A stretch of DNA of 8,000 nt. Origin: Alphaproteobacteria bacterium. GTDB taxonomy: Bacteria; Pseudomonadota; Alphaproteobacteria; UBA8366. Location: assembly GCA_018665505.1 (NCBI GenBank), contig JABJCS010000239.1, forward strand, positions 1 through 8,000, in the 5' to 3' direction. Below are positions 1 to 6,886 of the stretch, piece by piece. Numbering within the stretch: the first letter of the stretch is position 1; every line of letters begins with the position of its first letter. A program made the translations under genes and the position numbers. The notes beneath the pieces were generated by a model, which was given only the letters and a program-made list of their open reading frames with translations, searched no databases and was not told the DNA's origin.

Positions 1-610
1 ACATCGCGGTCAATCTGAGTGCCAAGGATCGGGTCGCTGATTCCAATTCCGCCCGCGGAACGACTTTCGTCACCAATCCCAATCGTCCGGCTTCCGACGC
101 GTCGATGGGATCGCCGGTCAGGATCAACTCTGCTGCCCTCATGCGACCGATCAGTTTCTGGAGATGCCAGACATGCATTCCCGGCGGCGCGGCTAGATTG
201 GGTACGCCCGGATATCCGAAACTCGAATCGTCGGACGCGACGACCATGTCGCAGGTGAAGGCCATGGTACAGGCCCCCTCTCGGGCGTAGCCGTGCACGG
301 ATGCGATAATTGGTTTCGAGAGGCCGCGAACCCGCCGCACTTGTTCGACGTAGAACTTTTCCAAAAAGTTAGCCATCTCGTCCGTGCCGAACGCTTGGAG
401 GTATTTTAGATCCGCGCCGGCCGACAGGCCCTTGCCCTTTCCCGAGAGGATAATGACCTTCACATCCTCGTCATTATCCGCCCGCTCCAGTGCTTCAAAA
501 TATTCATCCGTCATGGCCTCGTGGATCGCATTCACCGGCGGCCGGTTCAATGTAATCGATGCAATACCTTCGGAGACGTCATAGAGCAGGTATTTGTATG
601 TGTCGGTCAT
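1..610 (-). CDS. Enoyl-CoA hydratase/isomerase (crotonase) family protein, C-terminus outside the window
   Basis: This is an open frame of 203 codons read from ATG at 610-608 and cut by the left edge, so the last quarter or so of a usual ~260-residue crotonase protein is missing. Such proteins bind acyl-CoA thioesters in the cytosol and stabilise the enolate in an oxyanion hole. Both oxyanion segments are visible: SAGADLK at residues 63-69 (Ala66) and HGYAREGACTM at 106-116 (Gly112). A typical RAAELILTGDPIDASEA stretch follows from residue 158. The two glutamates that activate water in true hydratases are absent: Thr115 and Gly135 (in FGYPGV) stand in their places. Simple hydratase activity is therefore doubtful; isomerase, hydrolase, decarboxylase or another crotonase reaction is possible. 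The start overlaps the monooxygenase stop as ATGA and has no strong Shine-Dalgarno of its own, so translation is probably coupled. Family is sure; the reaction is unknown. Confidence 0.93.
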   Translation of the reverse strand, partial: MTDTYKYLLYDVSEGIASITLNRPPVNAIHEAMTDEYFEALERADNDEDVKVIILSGKGKGLSAGADLKYLQAFGTDEMANFLEKFYVEQVRRVRGLSKPIIASVHGYAREGACTMAFTCDMVVASDDSSFGYPGVPNLAAPPGMHVWHLQKLIGRMRAAELILTGDPIDASEAGRLGLVTKVVPRAELESATRSLALRLTAM

Positions 611-2241
611 TCGGCCGCCGCTGCCGCGGTCTTCGCTTCGAAATGAAATCCTCTATAGCCATCGGCTACGATCTCTTCGCAGGTTCGCCGATACCGGCCG
701 ACACCGCCGATATAAGGCATGAACAGACGCGGCTTACCCGCAATGTTCGCGCCCATATACCAGGAATTGGCGCGCGGAAATAAGGTTTTATTGGCGGTTT
801 CCTGGACGTGGTCGACCCACTCGTCTTCGGCCGTCAATTCCGGCTCCATGAGGTCGAGCCCTTGATCGCGCATATGCAAAATACTCTCCGTCACCATATC
901 CACATGTTGCTCGATAGAGATAATCATATTGCTTTTGACCGATGGACTGCCGGGCCCAGTGATCATGAACAGGTTCGGGAAAGCTTCCGTCATCAAGCCC
1001 AGATAGGTGCGGGGACCCGCATACCACTTTTCTTTCAGCGCCTGTCCGCTCCGTCCGCGAATGTCGACGTTGAAGAGGGTCCCTGTCATGGCATCGAAGC
1101 CGGTTGCGAAGACGATACTATCGAATTTGTAGCCTTTGCCATTGGCCACGAGACCATTCGGCATGAATTGTTCGATTGGCTCGCCGCTGATGTCGACGAG
1201 ATCTACATTGTCGCGATTGTAGGTCTTGAAATATTGAGTATCGATGCAAATACGTTTCGTGCCGATGGGATAGGTTTTTGGCGCGAGGAGTTCGGCGGTC
1301 TCTGGATCTTTCACCGTATGACGAATCTGCTCGCGTACAAATTCGGAAGCCGTGTCGTTGGCTTCTTGATCGGTCAAAAGATTGTTGAAGGAACCGAGAT
1401 ATCCGGCGCCGCCGATCTCCCAACGTTTTGCGTAGGTCTCCTGGCGTTCTTCTTCGCTCACCGATAGGGCAGGTTTGTCGTTCAGGTCTTTTAGGCTGCC
1501 GTGCGACGTATAGCGCATTTCCTCACGCTTGGCGGCGTAGTCTTCTTTCCAGGACTGTTCGTAGTCCGGCGTCATTGGCTCGTTCTGCGACGGTATTGAG
1601 TAGTTTGGCGTGCGTTGGAACACGGTGACATGCGCCGCTTCTTCCGCCAGTACCGGAATCGATTGTATACCCGACGAGCCCGTGCCGATCACTGCGATGC
1701 GCTGGCCGGTAAAATCGACCTTCTCGTGCGGCCAATTGCCCGTGTGATAGGTGTTTCCTAGGTAGTCGGAGAGACCTGCGATATCCGGTGTTTGCGCGGT
1801 CGAGATGCACCCTGTCGCCATGACGAAATGTTGCGCGGTCACGCGTTCGCCGGAATTTGTCTCCACGTGCCAGCGCCGGGCGCCTTCATGAAAATGCGCT
1901 GCCTTCACCTCTGTATTGAATTCGATATCCTTACGCAGGTCGAATCGATCAGCGACGTGATTCGCATAAGCTAGAATATCCGGCTGGGCCGAGAATTTCT
2001 CCGGCCAATGCCATTCCCGCTGCAAATCTTCGTCGAAGGAATAGGAATACTGCATACTCTCCACATCGCAACGTGCGCCGGGATAGCGATTCCAATACCA
2101 GGTGCCGCCGACACCATCTCCACGCTCGAAGACTCGTGTTGTGAAGCCTAGCCCGCGCAGTCGGTGCAGGAGATAGAGGCCGGAAAATCCAGCACCTACG
2201 ATAACAACGTCAACTGATGACGCATTCTGTTGATCCGACAT
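607..2241 (-). CDS. Type I Baeyer-Villiger monooxygenase (FAD/NADPH, cyclohexanone monooxygenase-like)
   Basis: The 544-residue product has the length and layout of cyclohexanone-type Baeyer-Villiger monooxygenases, which use FAD, NADPH and O2 to insert oxygen next to a ketone and give an ester or lactone. Visible elements in order: FAD-binding GAGFSG (16-21); GGTWYWNRYPGARCD (45-59), whose Asp59 matches the active-site Asp of the family; the fingerprint FxGxxxHxxxWP at 160-171, here starting with Tyr (YLGNTYHTGNWP); NADPH-binding GTGSSG (186-191); catalytic-type Arg330 in GTKRICIDT; and FATGFDAMTG (378-387). There is no signal peptide, and the C-terminus ends in an alanine-rich tail (TAAAAAE). 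ATG at 2241-2239 is preceded by AGAGGA with five bases between, which supports this start. It is first in an operon with the crotonase gene and divergent from the enolase-superfamily gene. The ketone substrate cannot be read from sequence; other class B flavin monooxygenase reactions are less likely given the fingerprint. Confidence 0.95.
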   Translation of the reverse strand: MSDQQNASSVDVVIVGAGFSGLYLLHRLRGLGFTTRVFERGDGVGGTWYWNRYPGARCDVESMQYSYSFDEDLQREWHWPEKFSAQPDILAYANHVADRFDLRKDIEFNTEVKAAHFHEGARRWHVETNSGERVTAQHFVMATGCISTAQTPDIAGLSDYLGNTYHTGNWPHEKVDFTGQRIAVIGTGSSGIQSIPVLAEEAAHVTVFQRTPNYSIPSQNEPMTPDYEQSWKEDYAAKREEMRYTSHGSLKDLNDKPALSVSEEERQETYAKRWEIGGAGYLGSFNNLLTDQEANDTASEFVREQIRHTVKDPETAELLAPKTYPIGTKRICIDTQYFKTYNRDNVDLVDISGEPIEQFMPNGLVANGKGYKFDSIVFATGFDAMTGTLFNVDIRGRSGQALKEKWYAGPRTYLGLMTEAFPNLFMITGPGSPSVKSNMIISIEQHVDMVTESILHMRDQGLDLMEPELTAEDEWVDHVQETANKTLFPRANSWYMGANIAGKPRLFMPYIGGVGRYRRTCEEIVADGYRGFHFEAKTAAAAAE

Positions 2242-2279
2242 GCGGTTCCTCTTGAAATTCGGTTGCTCGAAAAATCTTC

Positions 2280-2293
2280 AGTATGTTGATACT
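2280..2293. promoter_or_regulatory. Inverted repeat, candidate operator in a divergent intergenic region
   Basis: AGTAT-GTTG-ATACT is a perfect inverted repeat with 5-bp arms and a 4-base spacer. It lies between the divergent monooxygenase and enolase-superfamily genes, just downstream of a TATAAT on the minus strand, where a bound repressor would block transcription. The size and spacing suit a GntR- or TetR-type dimer, but no regulator gene is in the window, so the role is inferred. Confidence 0.35.
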
Positions 2294-2325
2294 TAAATTA
2301 TATAGAACCGCACGATTGTGAAGCC
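2294..2325 (-). promoter_or_regulatory. Candidate promoter for the monooxygenase-crotonase operon
   Basis: The minus strand reads TATAAT at 2302-2297, an exact sigma-70 -10 hexamer, inside the most AT-rich stretch of the intergenic region. A TTCACA (5 of 6 to TTGACA) lies at 2322-2317, but only 14 bases separate the two, shorter than the usual 16-18, so the -35 assignment is weak. The same AT-rich block reads TATATAG on the plus strand and could also serve the divergent gene. Confidence 0.35.
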
Positions 2326-2388
2326 CGATGAATTTTCCTGGATTGGACTCGCAACCGACCAAGTGCAAGATAACGGCGGACCCCACCC

Positions 2389-2392
2389 GGAG
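2389..2392 (+). promoter_or_regulatory. Ribosome binding site that fixes the start of the enolase-superfamily gene
   Basis: GGAG lies seven bases before ATG at 2400. The same frame is open back to an ATG at 2328, but the 24 residues that would be added (beginning MNFPGLDSQP) do not resemble the family N-terminus, and the protein from 2400 begins MIIKDIRTHLLSVPF, as expected for this superfamily. Confidence 0.7.
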
Positions 2393-2399
2393 CATACCC

Positions 2400-3485
2400 A
2401 TGATTATTAAAGATATCCGCACACATTTGCTTTCCGTTCCTTTCGTCGATCCGCCAAAGACGGGATTTCTGACGCTGCCGAATATCGACCTATTGGTGGT
2501 GGAGGTGGAAACCACGTCGGGCGTGATTGGGACCGGCCATCTACACCCTTTGGCGGGCGGCATGCGGACTTTGGCGATGTGTGTAGAAGAGATGCTGAAG
2601 CCGCTTCTGGTGGGAGAAGATGCGCGCGACGTCGAAGCATTATGGCACAAAATGTGGCAAGGGACCTTCATCCAAGGCCGGATGGGTATTACGGTTATGG
2701 CGATGTCCGCGTTGGATATCGCATTGTGGGACGCATTGGGACGGCACGAAGGAAAACCGCTCTGGCAACTTTGGGATGGGAAGGCGGACCCGCAGCCGGT
2801 CTATGGATCCGGTTGTTTTCGAGGGCTGGGTCATGACGGTATGATCGAGAAGGCCGAGCGGTTTGTGGGCGAGGGCTTCAAGGCCATTAAAATGCAGGTC
2901 GCCCATTTGTTCACCCATGATGAGGATGTCGCCAATGTGCGCGATATGCGCGAGGCCCTCGGCAGCGATATCGAGATCATGGTAGATGTGAACCAGGGTT
3001 GGACCGTGGAAGAGGCCATATCGGTCGGCAAGCGGATCGACCCTTATCGTCTCACCTGGCTTGAAGAGCCTGTAATGGCGGATGATTTCGACGGGTATCA
3101 TGCTATTGCAGATGCTATCGAGACGCCGGTCGTCGGAGGCGAGAACAACTTCACCCATCACGATTTCAAACCGTTCTACTCTAGTGGCAAAGTGCCGATC
3201 CTACAGCCGGATATCATGCGGGGCGGTTATACGGAACTTCGGGTCATTGCGGAGCATGCTCATGCGGCCGGGTTGACCATGGCTTGGCATATGTTTCCGG
3301 AATTGAGCGTTCATCTGACGGCGTCGATCCCTAATCCGTCCTGGCTCGAATATATGGGCTGGTACGATCATCTCTGGATTGAGCCGAATAATCCGGTCAG
3401 CGGCATGATGACGCCGCCCGACCGGCCGGGACACGGTATGGATTTCAAACCCGAACTGTTCGCGCGTTATCCCTACCCGCAATAG
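2400..3485 (+). CDS. Mandelate racemase/muconate lactonizing family enzyme (enolase superfamily)
   Basis: The 361-residue product has the full enolase-superfamily layout: an alpha+beta capping domain (about 1-125), then a TIM barrel. Members take a proton from the carbon next to a carboxylate and hold the enolate on Mg2+; most mandelate-racemase-type members dehydrate sugar acids, others racemise or cycloisomerise. Visible residues: Lys164 in KAIKMQ; metal ligands Asp196 (VDVNQ), Glu222 (WLEEP) and Glu248 (GGENN); the Asp271/His297 dyad (QPDIMRGG and AWHMFPE); and Glu317 (WLEYMGW). The family's second barrel lysine (KxK) is replaced by Gln166, so chemistry probably relies on the His/Asp dyad. 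No secretion signal is seen, so the enzyme is cytosolic. It diverges from the monooxygenase gene and converges with the MBL gene. Sugar-acid dehydratase is my best guess; the substrate is not determined. Confidence 0.93.
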   Translation: MIIKDIRTHLLSVPFVDPPKTGFLTLPNIDLLVVEVETTSGVIGTGHLHPLAGGMRTLAMCVEEMLKPLLVGEDARDVEALWHKMWQGTFIQGRMGITVMAMSALDIALWDALGRHEGKPLWQLWDGKADPQPVYGSGCFRGLGHDGMIEKAERFVGEGFKAIKMQVAHLFTHDEDVANVRDMREALGSDIEIMVDVNQGWTVEEAISVGKRIDPYRLTWLEEPVMADDFDGYHAIADAIETPVVGGENNFTHHDFKPFYSSGKVPILQPDIMRGGYTELRVIAEHAHAAGLTMAWHMFPELSVHLTASIPNPSWLEYMGWYDHLWIEPNNPVSGMMTPPDRPGHGMDFKPELFARYPYPQ

Positions 3486-3645
3486 TGGGGTAAATTTATG
3501 CGGATGCGACGGTTTCCGTCGAAGGCTGTGCTTTGCGGTTGGATTTGACGGGACCTGTTCCTGTCTTACCATGGGCTGGAAGTGTCGAGCGAACGAACGC
3601 TCCGGCTTGGGCCGCCAAACGTAATTCATGGGTTTCGAGTAACTT
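3486..3645. other. Convergent intergenic region with two short hairpins
   Basis: These 160 bases separate two converging genes. I see two short stem-loops: CGACGG-TTT-CCGTCG (3507-3521) and GAGCG-AACGAA-CGCTC (3587-3602). Neither is followed by a T-run on either strand, so neither is a standard intrinsic terminator, though the first could contribute to stopping transcription from the left gene. No credible small gene was found here. Confidence 0.4.
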
Positions 3646-5799
3646 TCACATGACGATCGGAATGCTAACAATTTCGCTTCCGGGCACTTCATAAATCTCG
3701 CATGGGCCTGTCGTCCGTAACTCGCATTCCTGCGGTTTCCCATGGAGGATTTGTTCTTCGCCGAATATCGTCCGTGGGCTGAGTGTCTCGATGATTTCGC
3801 CATCGATAATACGTTCGATTTCACCTGAATTGAGGATGAAGATGGAGTCGGAAGGCAGATCGTTCAGGACGATGCCGCCTTTCTCTACTTTCCTCAACGT
3901 CATGGATTTGGCGATCTTGTTTTGGACCGGCGGTGAGATGGTTTCGCCAAACAACCATGTCTGCTCCAACGCTTCCCGGTTCTCGAACAGCCTGATTATA
4001 TCCGCTTCCAATCCGTTTTTCCGGATGAAGCCGAAATACGAATCATGCGTGAGCTGCAGAGCCCGAACATAGCTAACCGTCCGATAGGTCGAACTCGAAG
4101 TAACATCGTGAAGTCCGGAATACTCGCCGATAAGACCACCGGCGGAAATGACGTTATAGACGTCGTCCTCGGAGCGAATCTTTTCTACCGTTCCGGTGAC
4201 AATCAGGAAGACATCTTCCGCTTTGCGGCCTTTGCGCAAAATAATCGAACCTGGTGTGAACTCGACCATCGGGTGATTGAGCAGAGTGCGCAGATACCGG
4301 GGTTCCATGTCCGGAAAATAGTCCCGCAGGAATTCAAATGAGAAGCGGCGCAAATTGTCCGTTTCATCCGGGACCAAGGCGTCGACAACGCCGAACATGG
4401 CGCTGGAGCCGATTTCTTTCTGTTTATTGGTCAGCGGGTCGACGCGATGAGCCAGCACGATCTTTCCCGACCTGTCTTCCTCGAAATCGAGAGCATCGCC
4501 GTGGATCATAACGCCGCCGATATCGATCTTCTTAAGTTGCGCTTCGTCTAGATATTCAGCCCACGTTTCGTCATACATTTTCTGAGAAATGCCGGGGACG
4601 GTATCGTCGTCGGTTATCATGCCTTGAAGTACGTCGACCGATGGGATGTCGGCCAAATGTGCGTAACTTAGATATTTGCCCTCCCAGAAAGTCCGGAAGA
4701 CATAGGCACAGGTTTCCACAGGGTGTGGTGACATAATGGGCCGGATTTCAAGACCCTCGATATCGTTCCATTTGCCAGCCTTGAGGTCGACGACGTCGAA
4801 GTAGCTTGGGATGACGTTTTCATCCGTGGACAGAAGAGAGGAAAGTTTCTTGAATACCGAGGCGCGTACCAATGGCGTCGCATAATATTTGATGCGTTTG
4901 TCCGTCCGCATCAGGCTCGTCAATCCGGCGAAATGGTCGTCGTGACAATGAGTGTGGAAGATGCCTTCGATTTCGTTAACACCGATGCCGAGCGCGGTCA
5001 GCGTATAGGAAATGTTCGGTCCCGCATCAATCAGATAAGTCTTGCCTTGGAAGACAACGATACTGGCCATGCAAGGACGGTTCACATCCCACCCATCGCC
5101 TTGGCCTGAATGGATAATCGAAAAATAATCTCTGTCGATGCTTTTGAAGCCTAGTGGGTAGGCGGAACGATCGTTGCGACCGCGAATGACGGTTAAGTCG
5201 ACGGTCACAATCTCGTTGTCATAGGCAATCTGAAAAACGTTCGTACGTGTTCGTTTGAGCGTCACGCCGTTTTTGATTTCGATCGGATCTTCGTCAAGGA
5301 TCAAGTGATTCAAAAGTTCTTCGGTTTTTAGAATTCGGCCGAATGCGAATTTTAGTTTCATTCGCATTTGTTCGTCGGCACTCTCTGGCGTCTCTCCGGC
5401 CGCTAACATTTCTTCCTTCGAGACCAATCCGTAATTGCCGCGATAGATATATTCCATCTGCGAGGCGACTTGCTCTTGAGAGCCGATCAAGAGCGGCTTC
5501 TCACCCTTATTGTTAGGATGTCCCGGAATGATCATGCCCTGCTTGTAGAGCATCTGCAGGACCGGGAATTCCGCGAGGTTACAAAACTTACCGTTTTGGA
5601 GCGCTACATCGGAGAGCAAAATGGCGTTCGGTCCGGTCTCGAAGCGTACGCCGTCTTGTTCCGTGGGGACGATTAGTCGGCGCTGCATCAGGTGCTTGAC
5701 CGAATCTTCCGGGCAGCCGCACAGCATATAGAGATCGGCTTCCGGGATTTCGACACAGTAGACGCCTCGGATAACTTCCATGCGTTTGATTTTAGCCAT
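3646..5799 (-). CDS. Metallo-beta-lactamase-fold hydrolase with two C-terminal cyclic-nucleotide-binding-type domains
   Basis: The predicted protein has 717 residues. Residues 1 to about 235 match nothing I can name; they are soluble and Cys-containing (CVEI, LCGCP near the start). An MBL fold follows: IDAGP (257-261), HTHCHDDH with the metal motif His284, His286, Asp288, His289, then His359 (SPHPVE), Asp384 (HLADI) and His433 (IHGDA). The set of ligands for a two-metal hydrolase therefore looks complete. Two cNMP/CRP-type beta-roll domains end the protein. The first has a GE pair at 558-559 and an Arg at 573 in its phosphate-binding cassette; the second has FGE at 679-681 but no clear cassette Arg and may not bind ligand. 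No signal peptide, membrane segment or DNA-binding helix is seen. A cytosolic hydrolase gated by a cyclic nucleotide is the natural reading; the substrate is unknown. ATG at 5799 has GGAGG eight bases ahead; the frame extends to an ATG at 5829, less well supported. Confidence 0.92.
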   Translation of the reverse strand: MAKIKRMEVIRGVYCVEIPEADLYMLCGCPEDSVKHLMQRRLIVPTEQDGVRFETGPNAILLSDVALQNGKFCNLAEFPVLQMLYKQGMIIPGHPNNKGEKPLLIGSQEQVASQMEYIYRGNYGLVSKEEMLAAGETPESADEQMRMKLKFAFGRILKTEELLNHLILDEDPIEIKNGVTLKRTRTNVFQIAYDNEIVTVDLTVIRGRNDRSAYPLGFKSIDRDYFSIIHSGQGDGWDVNRPCMASIVVFQGKTYLIDAGPNISYTLTALGIGVNEIEGIFHTHCHDDHFAGLTSLMRTDKRIKYYATPLVRASVFKKLSSLLSTDENVIPSYFDVVDLKAGKWNDIEGLEIRPIMSPHPVETCAYVFRTFWEGKYLSYAHLADIPSVDVLQGMITDDDTVPGISQKMYDETWAEYLDEAQLKKIDIGGVMIHGDALDFEEDRSGKIVLAHRVDPLTNKQKEIGSSAMFGVVDALVPDETDNLRRFSFEFLRDYFPDMEPRYLRTLLNHPMVEFTPGSIILRKGRKAEDVFLIVTGTVEKIRSEDDVYNVISAGGLIGEYSGLHDVTSSSTYRTVSYVRALQLTHDSYFGFIRKNGLEADIIRLFENREALEQTWLFGETISPPVQNKIAKSMTLRKVEKGGIVLNDLPSDSIFILNSGEIERIIDGEIIETLSPRTIFGEEQILHGKPQECELRTTGPCEIYEVPGSEIVSIPIVM

Positions 5800-5962
5800 T
5801 AGCATAGCCTCCACGAACTGGGCGGCCATTACGGTTCAAAACCGCAAATGGCAAATAATTTTCCAATATCCGCACCGAGAAGAATTTCGGAATGCGTCCG
5901 CCCGACGCTTCCGATACGGCGCGGAATATATTGCGTTGCAGAACGAACGCGTCAATCTGCAT
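5792..5962 (-). CDS. Possible small protein of 56 residues, translationally coupled to the MBL/cNMP gene
   Basis: An open frame begins at ATG 5962-5960 with GGGAG six bases ahead (a second ATG sits directly before it, and the frame is open to a GTG at 5989). The product begins MQIDAFVLQRNIFRAVSEAS and ends in a basic, glycine-rich tail (RGGYANG). I recognise no family, no signal peptide and no membrane segment. Its TAA at 5794-5792 overlaps the ATG of the next gene by eight bases (ATGGCTAA), and the GGAGG of that gene lies inside it, which is the arrangement expected of translational coupling. Codon choice (CGC, GCG, TCG, GGC frequent) is like the neighbours. It could instead be a non-coding leader that happens to stay open; no homology could be checked. 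Confidence 0.4.
   Translation of the reverse strand: MQIDAFVLQRNIFRAVSEASGGRIPKFFSVRILENYLPFAVLNRNGRPVRGGYANG
5808..5812 (-). promoter_or_regulatory. Ribosome binding site that fixes the start of the MBL/cNMP gene
   Basis: The minus strand reads GGAGG here, eight bases before ATG at 5799-5797. An in-frame ATG at 5793+12 (5805-5803) would be only two bases away, and the one at 5829 has no comparable site, so the start at 5799 is preferred. Confidence 0.7.
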
Positions 5963-6036
5963 CATAATCTCCCGCCAGATTTCCCGCACAGAGTGTACGA
6001 AAAGAGTCTGACGGCAACCTTTCCGCCAAGTTAGCA

Positions 6037-6060
6037 GTTAACTATTGTAACCAAATGGTT
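6037..6060 (-). promoter_or_regulatory. Candidate promoter and operator upstream of the small gene and MBL/cNMP gene
   Basis: The minus strand reads TACAAT at 6049-6044, one base off the -10 consensus. No good -35 is present (GAGACT at 6072-6067, 17 bases away, matches 3 of 6). Two overlapping symmetric elements sit on it: AACCA-AA-TGGTT (plus strand, 6049-6060) and GTTA-ACTATTG-TAAC (6037-6051). An activator or repressor could act here. The rest of the 5963-6109 gap shows no further clear signal and no intrinsic terminator for the methyltransferase gene. Confidence 0.3.
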
Positions 6061-6109
6061 TTGTGGAGTCTCTATTCGATTGAATTGGGTGCGACGAGGC
6101 CCGTTTGTA

Positions 6110-6886
6110 TCAAGATTTCTGAGCTACGATCCTACCGCCACCAAGTGCGCCGCTTTCGAAACCTCTTAGAATACAGCCGTTCCGCTCTGCGATGATTTGA
6201 TAAATTTTCGGGCTGAATTTTTCGGATAATGTCCGCTCCATTTTGGCGAGCGCGGACATGATGTCACGGTATTGTGAAGTAAATAATGCGCTGACGTTTT
6301 CCCCAACGACGACAGTGCAGCCGCGCGCCTCGAGATAGTCCCGATAGTCGTCTATCTTCGCGATGTTTGGTGCGGCCATCGCAGAAAGGAGTTCGCTGCG
6401 CTCGTTGCCTTCGATCTCACCGGTTTCGATCCAATCTGTAAAGGCAACGGCGCCGCCAGGTGCCAGAACGCGCGTGACTTCGTCGATCAGCTTCTCTTTG
6501 TCGGGCATGTGGCACCAGGCGTCCTGTCCCCAAACGACATCGAAGCTGTTGTCTTCGAAGGGCATCTCCAGGGCGTCGCCGGTCTCAAACGCGGCGAGTT
6601 GGTCGAGGCCTCTTGCTTTCGCGCGTTCGTTCGCCTCCTGGACATTTGGTGCGACCAAGTCCAATCCCGTCACGCGGCAACCATAGGTCGCTGCCAAGTG
6701 CAAAGAGGGTCCCCCGACACCACTCCCGACATCCAGAACCCGACTGCTCGATGTGACGCCTGCCAGCTCCGCCAAGAATTCGGTCGACTCTGTACCGCCT
6801 ATCGAAAGGTAGTTGTCCGTATAGATCGCCTCGATGATCTCAGTGCCGAGTTTGCTGTAGTTGGCGAGAATTTCGTCGACGGTCAT
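6110..6886 (-). CDS. Class I SAM-dependent methyltransferase, sarcosine/dimethylglycine N-methyltransferase-like
   Basis: The 258-residue product is a Rossmann-fold methyltransferase. The SAM-binding motif I is VLDVGSGVGGP (50-60), followed by the ribose-binding-type acidic end of strand 2 at GLDL (74-77), GDALEMPF (103-110), motif II FDVVWGQDAWCHMPDK (115-130) and the post-II VLAPGGAVAFTDW (140-152). The GxGxGG form of motif I, the VVWGQDAWCH segment and the C-terminal part (TSQYRDIM and a SEKFSPKIYQ stretch) recall sarcosine/dimethylglycine N-methyltransferases, which make glycine betaine. That similarity is by recall, and other small-molecule acceptors are possible. ATG at 6886-6884 has AAAGGGA six bases ahead, so it is preferred over an in-frame GTG at 6922. 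The gene follows the M24 gene on the same strand by 67 bases and is probably co-transcribed with it. The protein has no signal peptide, so it acts in the cytosol. Confidence 0.92.
   Translation of the reverse strand: MTVDEILANYSKLGTEIIEAIYTDNYLSIGGTESTEFLAELAGVTSSSRVLDVGSGVGGPSLHLAATYGCRVTGLDLVAPNVQEANERAKARGLDQLAAFETGDALEMPFEDNSFDVVWGQDAWCHMPDKEKLIDEVTRVLAPGGAVAFTDWIETGEIEGNERSELLSAMAAPNIAKIDDYRDYLEARGCTVVVGENVSALFTSQYRDIMSALAKMERTLSEKFSPKIYQIIAERNGCILRGFESGALGGGRIVAQKS

Noticed and set aside
808..1467. 219-codon open frame on the plus strand
   Set aside because: It lies wholly antisense to the monooxygenase, whose motifs prove the minus-strand reading; the translation resembles no family and is a shadow.
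2210..2671. 153-codon minus-strand frame across the divergent gap
   Set aside because: It overlaps both the monooxygenase start and the 5' part of the enolase-superfamily gene, has no recognisable motif, and would cover the promoter region.
3507..3521. Perfect 6-bp stem with TTT loop considered as an intrinsic terminator
   Set aside because: No T-run follows on either strand, so it is noted only as a hairpin in the convergent gap.
3201..3824. 207-codon minus-strand frame spanning the convergent gap
   Set aside because: It overlaps the ends of two well-supported genes, and its composition (rich in Arg, Ser, His) is typical of a shadow frame.
5780..6034. 84-codon plus-strand frame upstream of the MBL/cNMP gene
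   Set aside because: It has no convincing Shine-Dalgarno and begins inside the MBL gene on the other strand; the minus-strand frame here has a better ribosome site and coupling.
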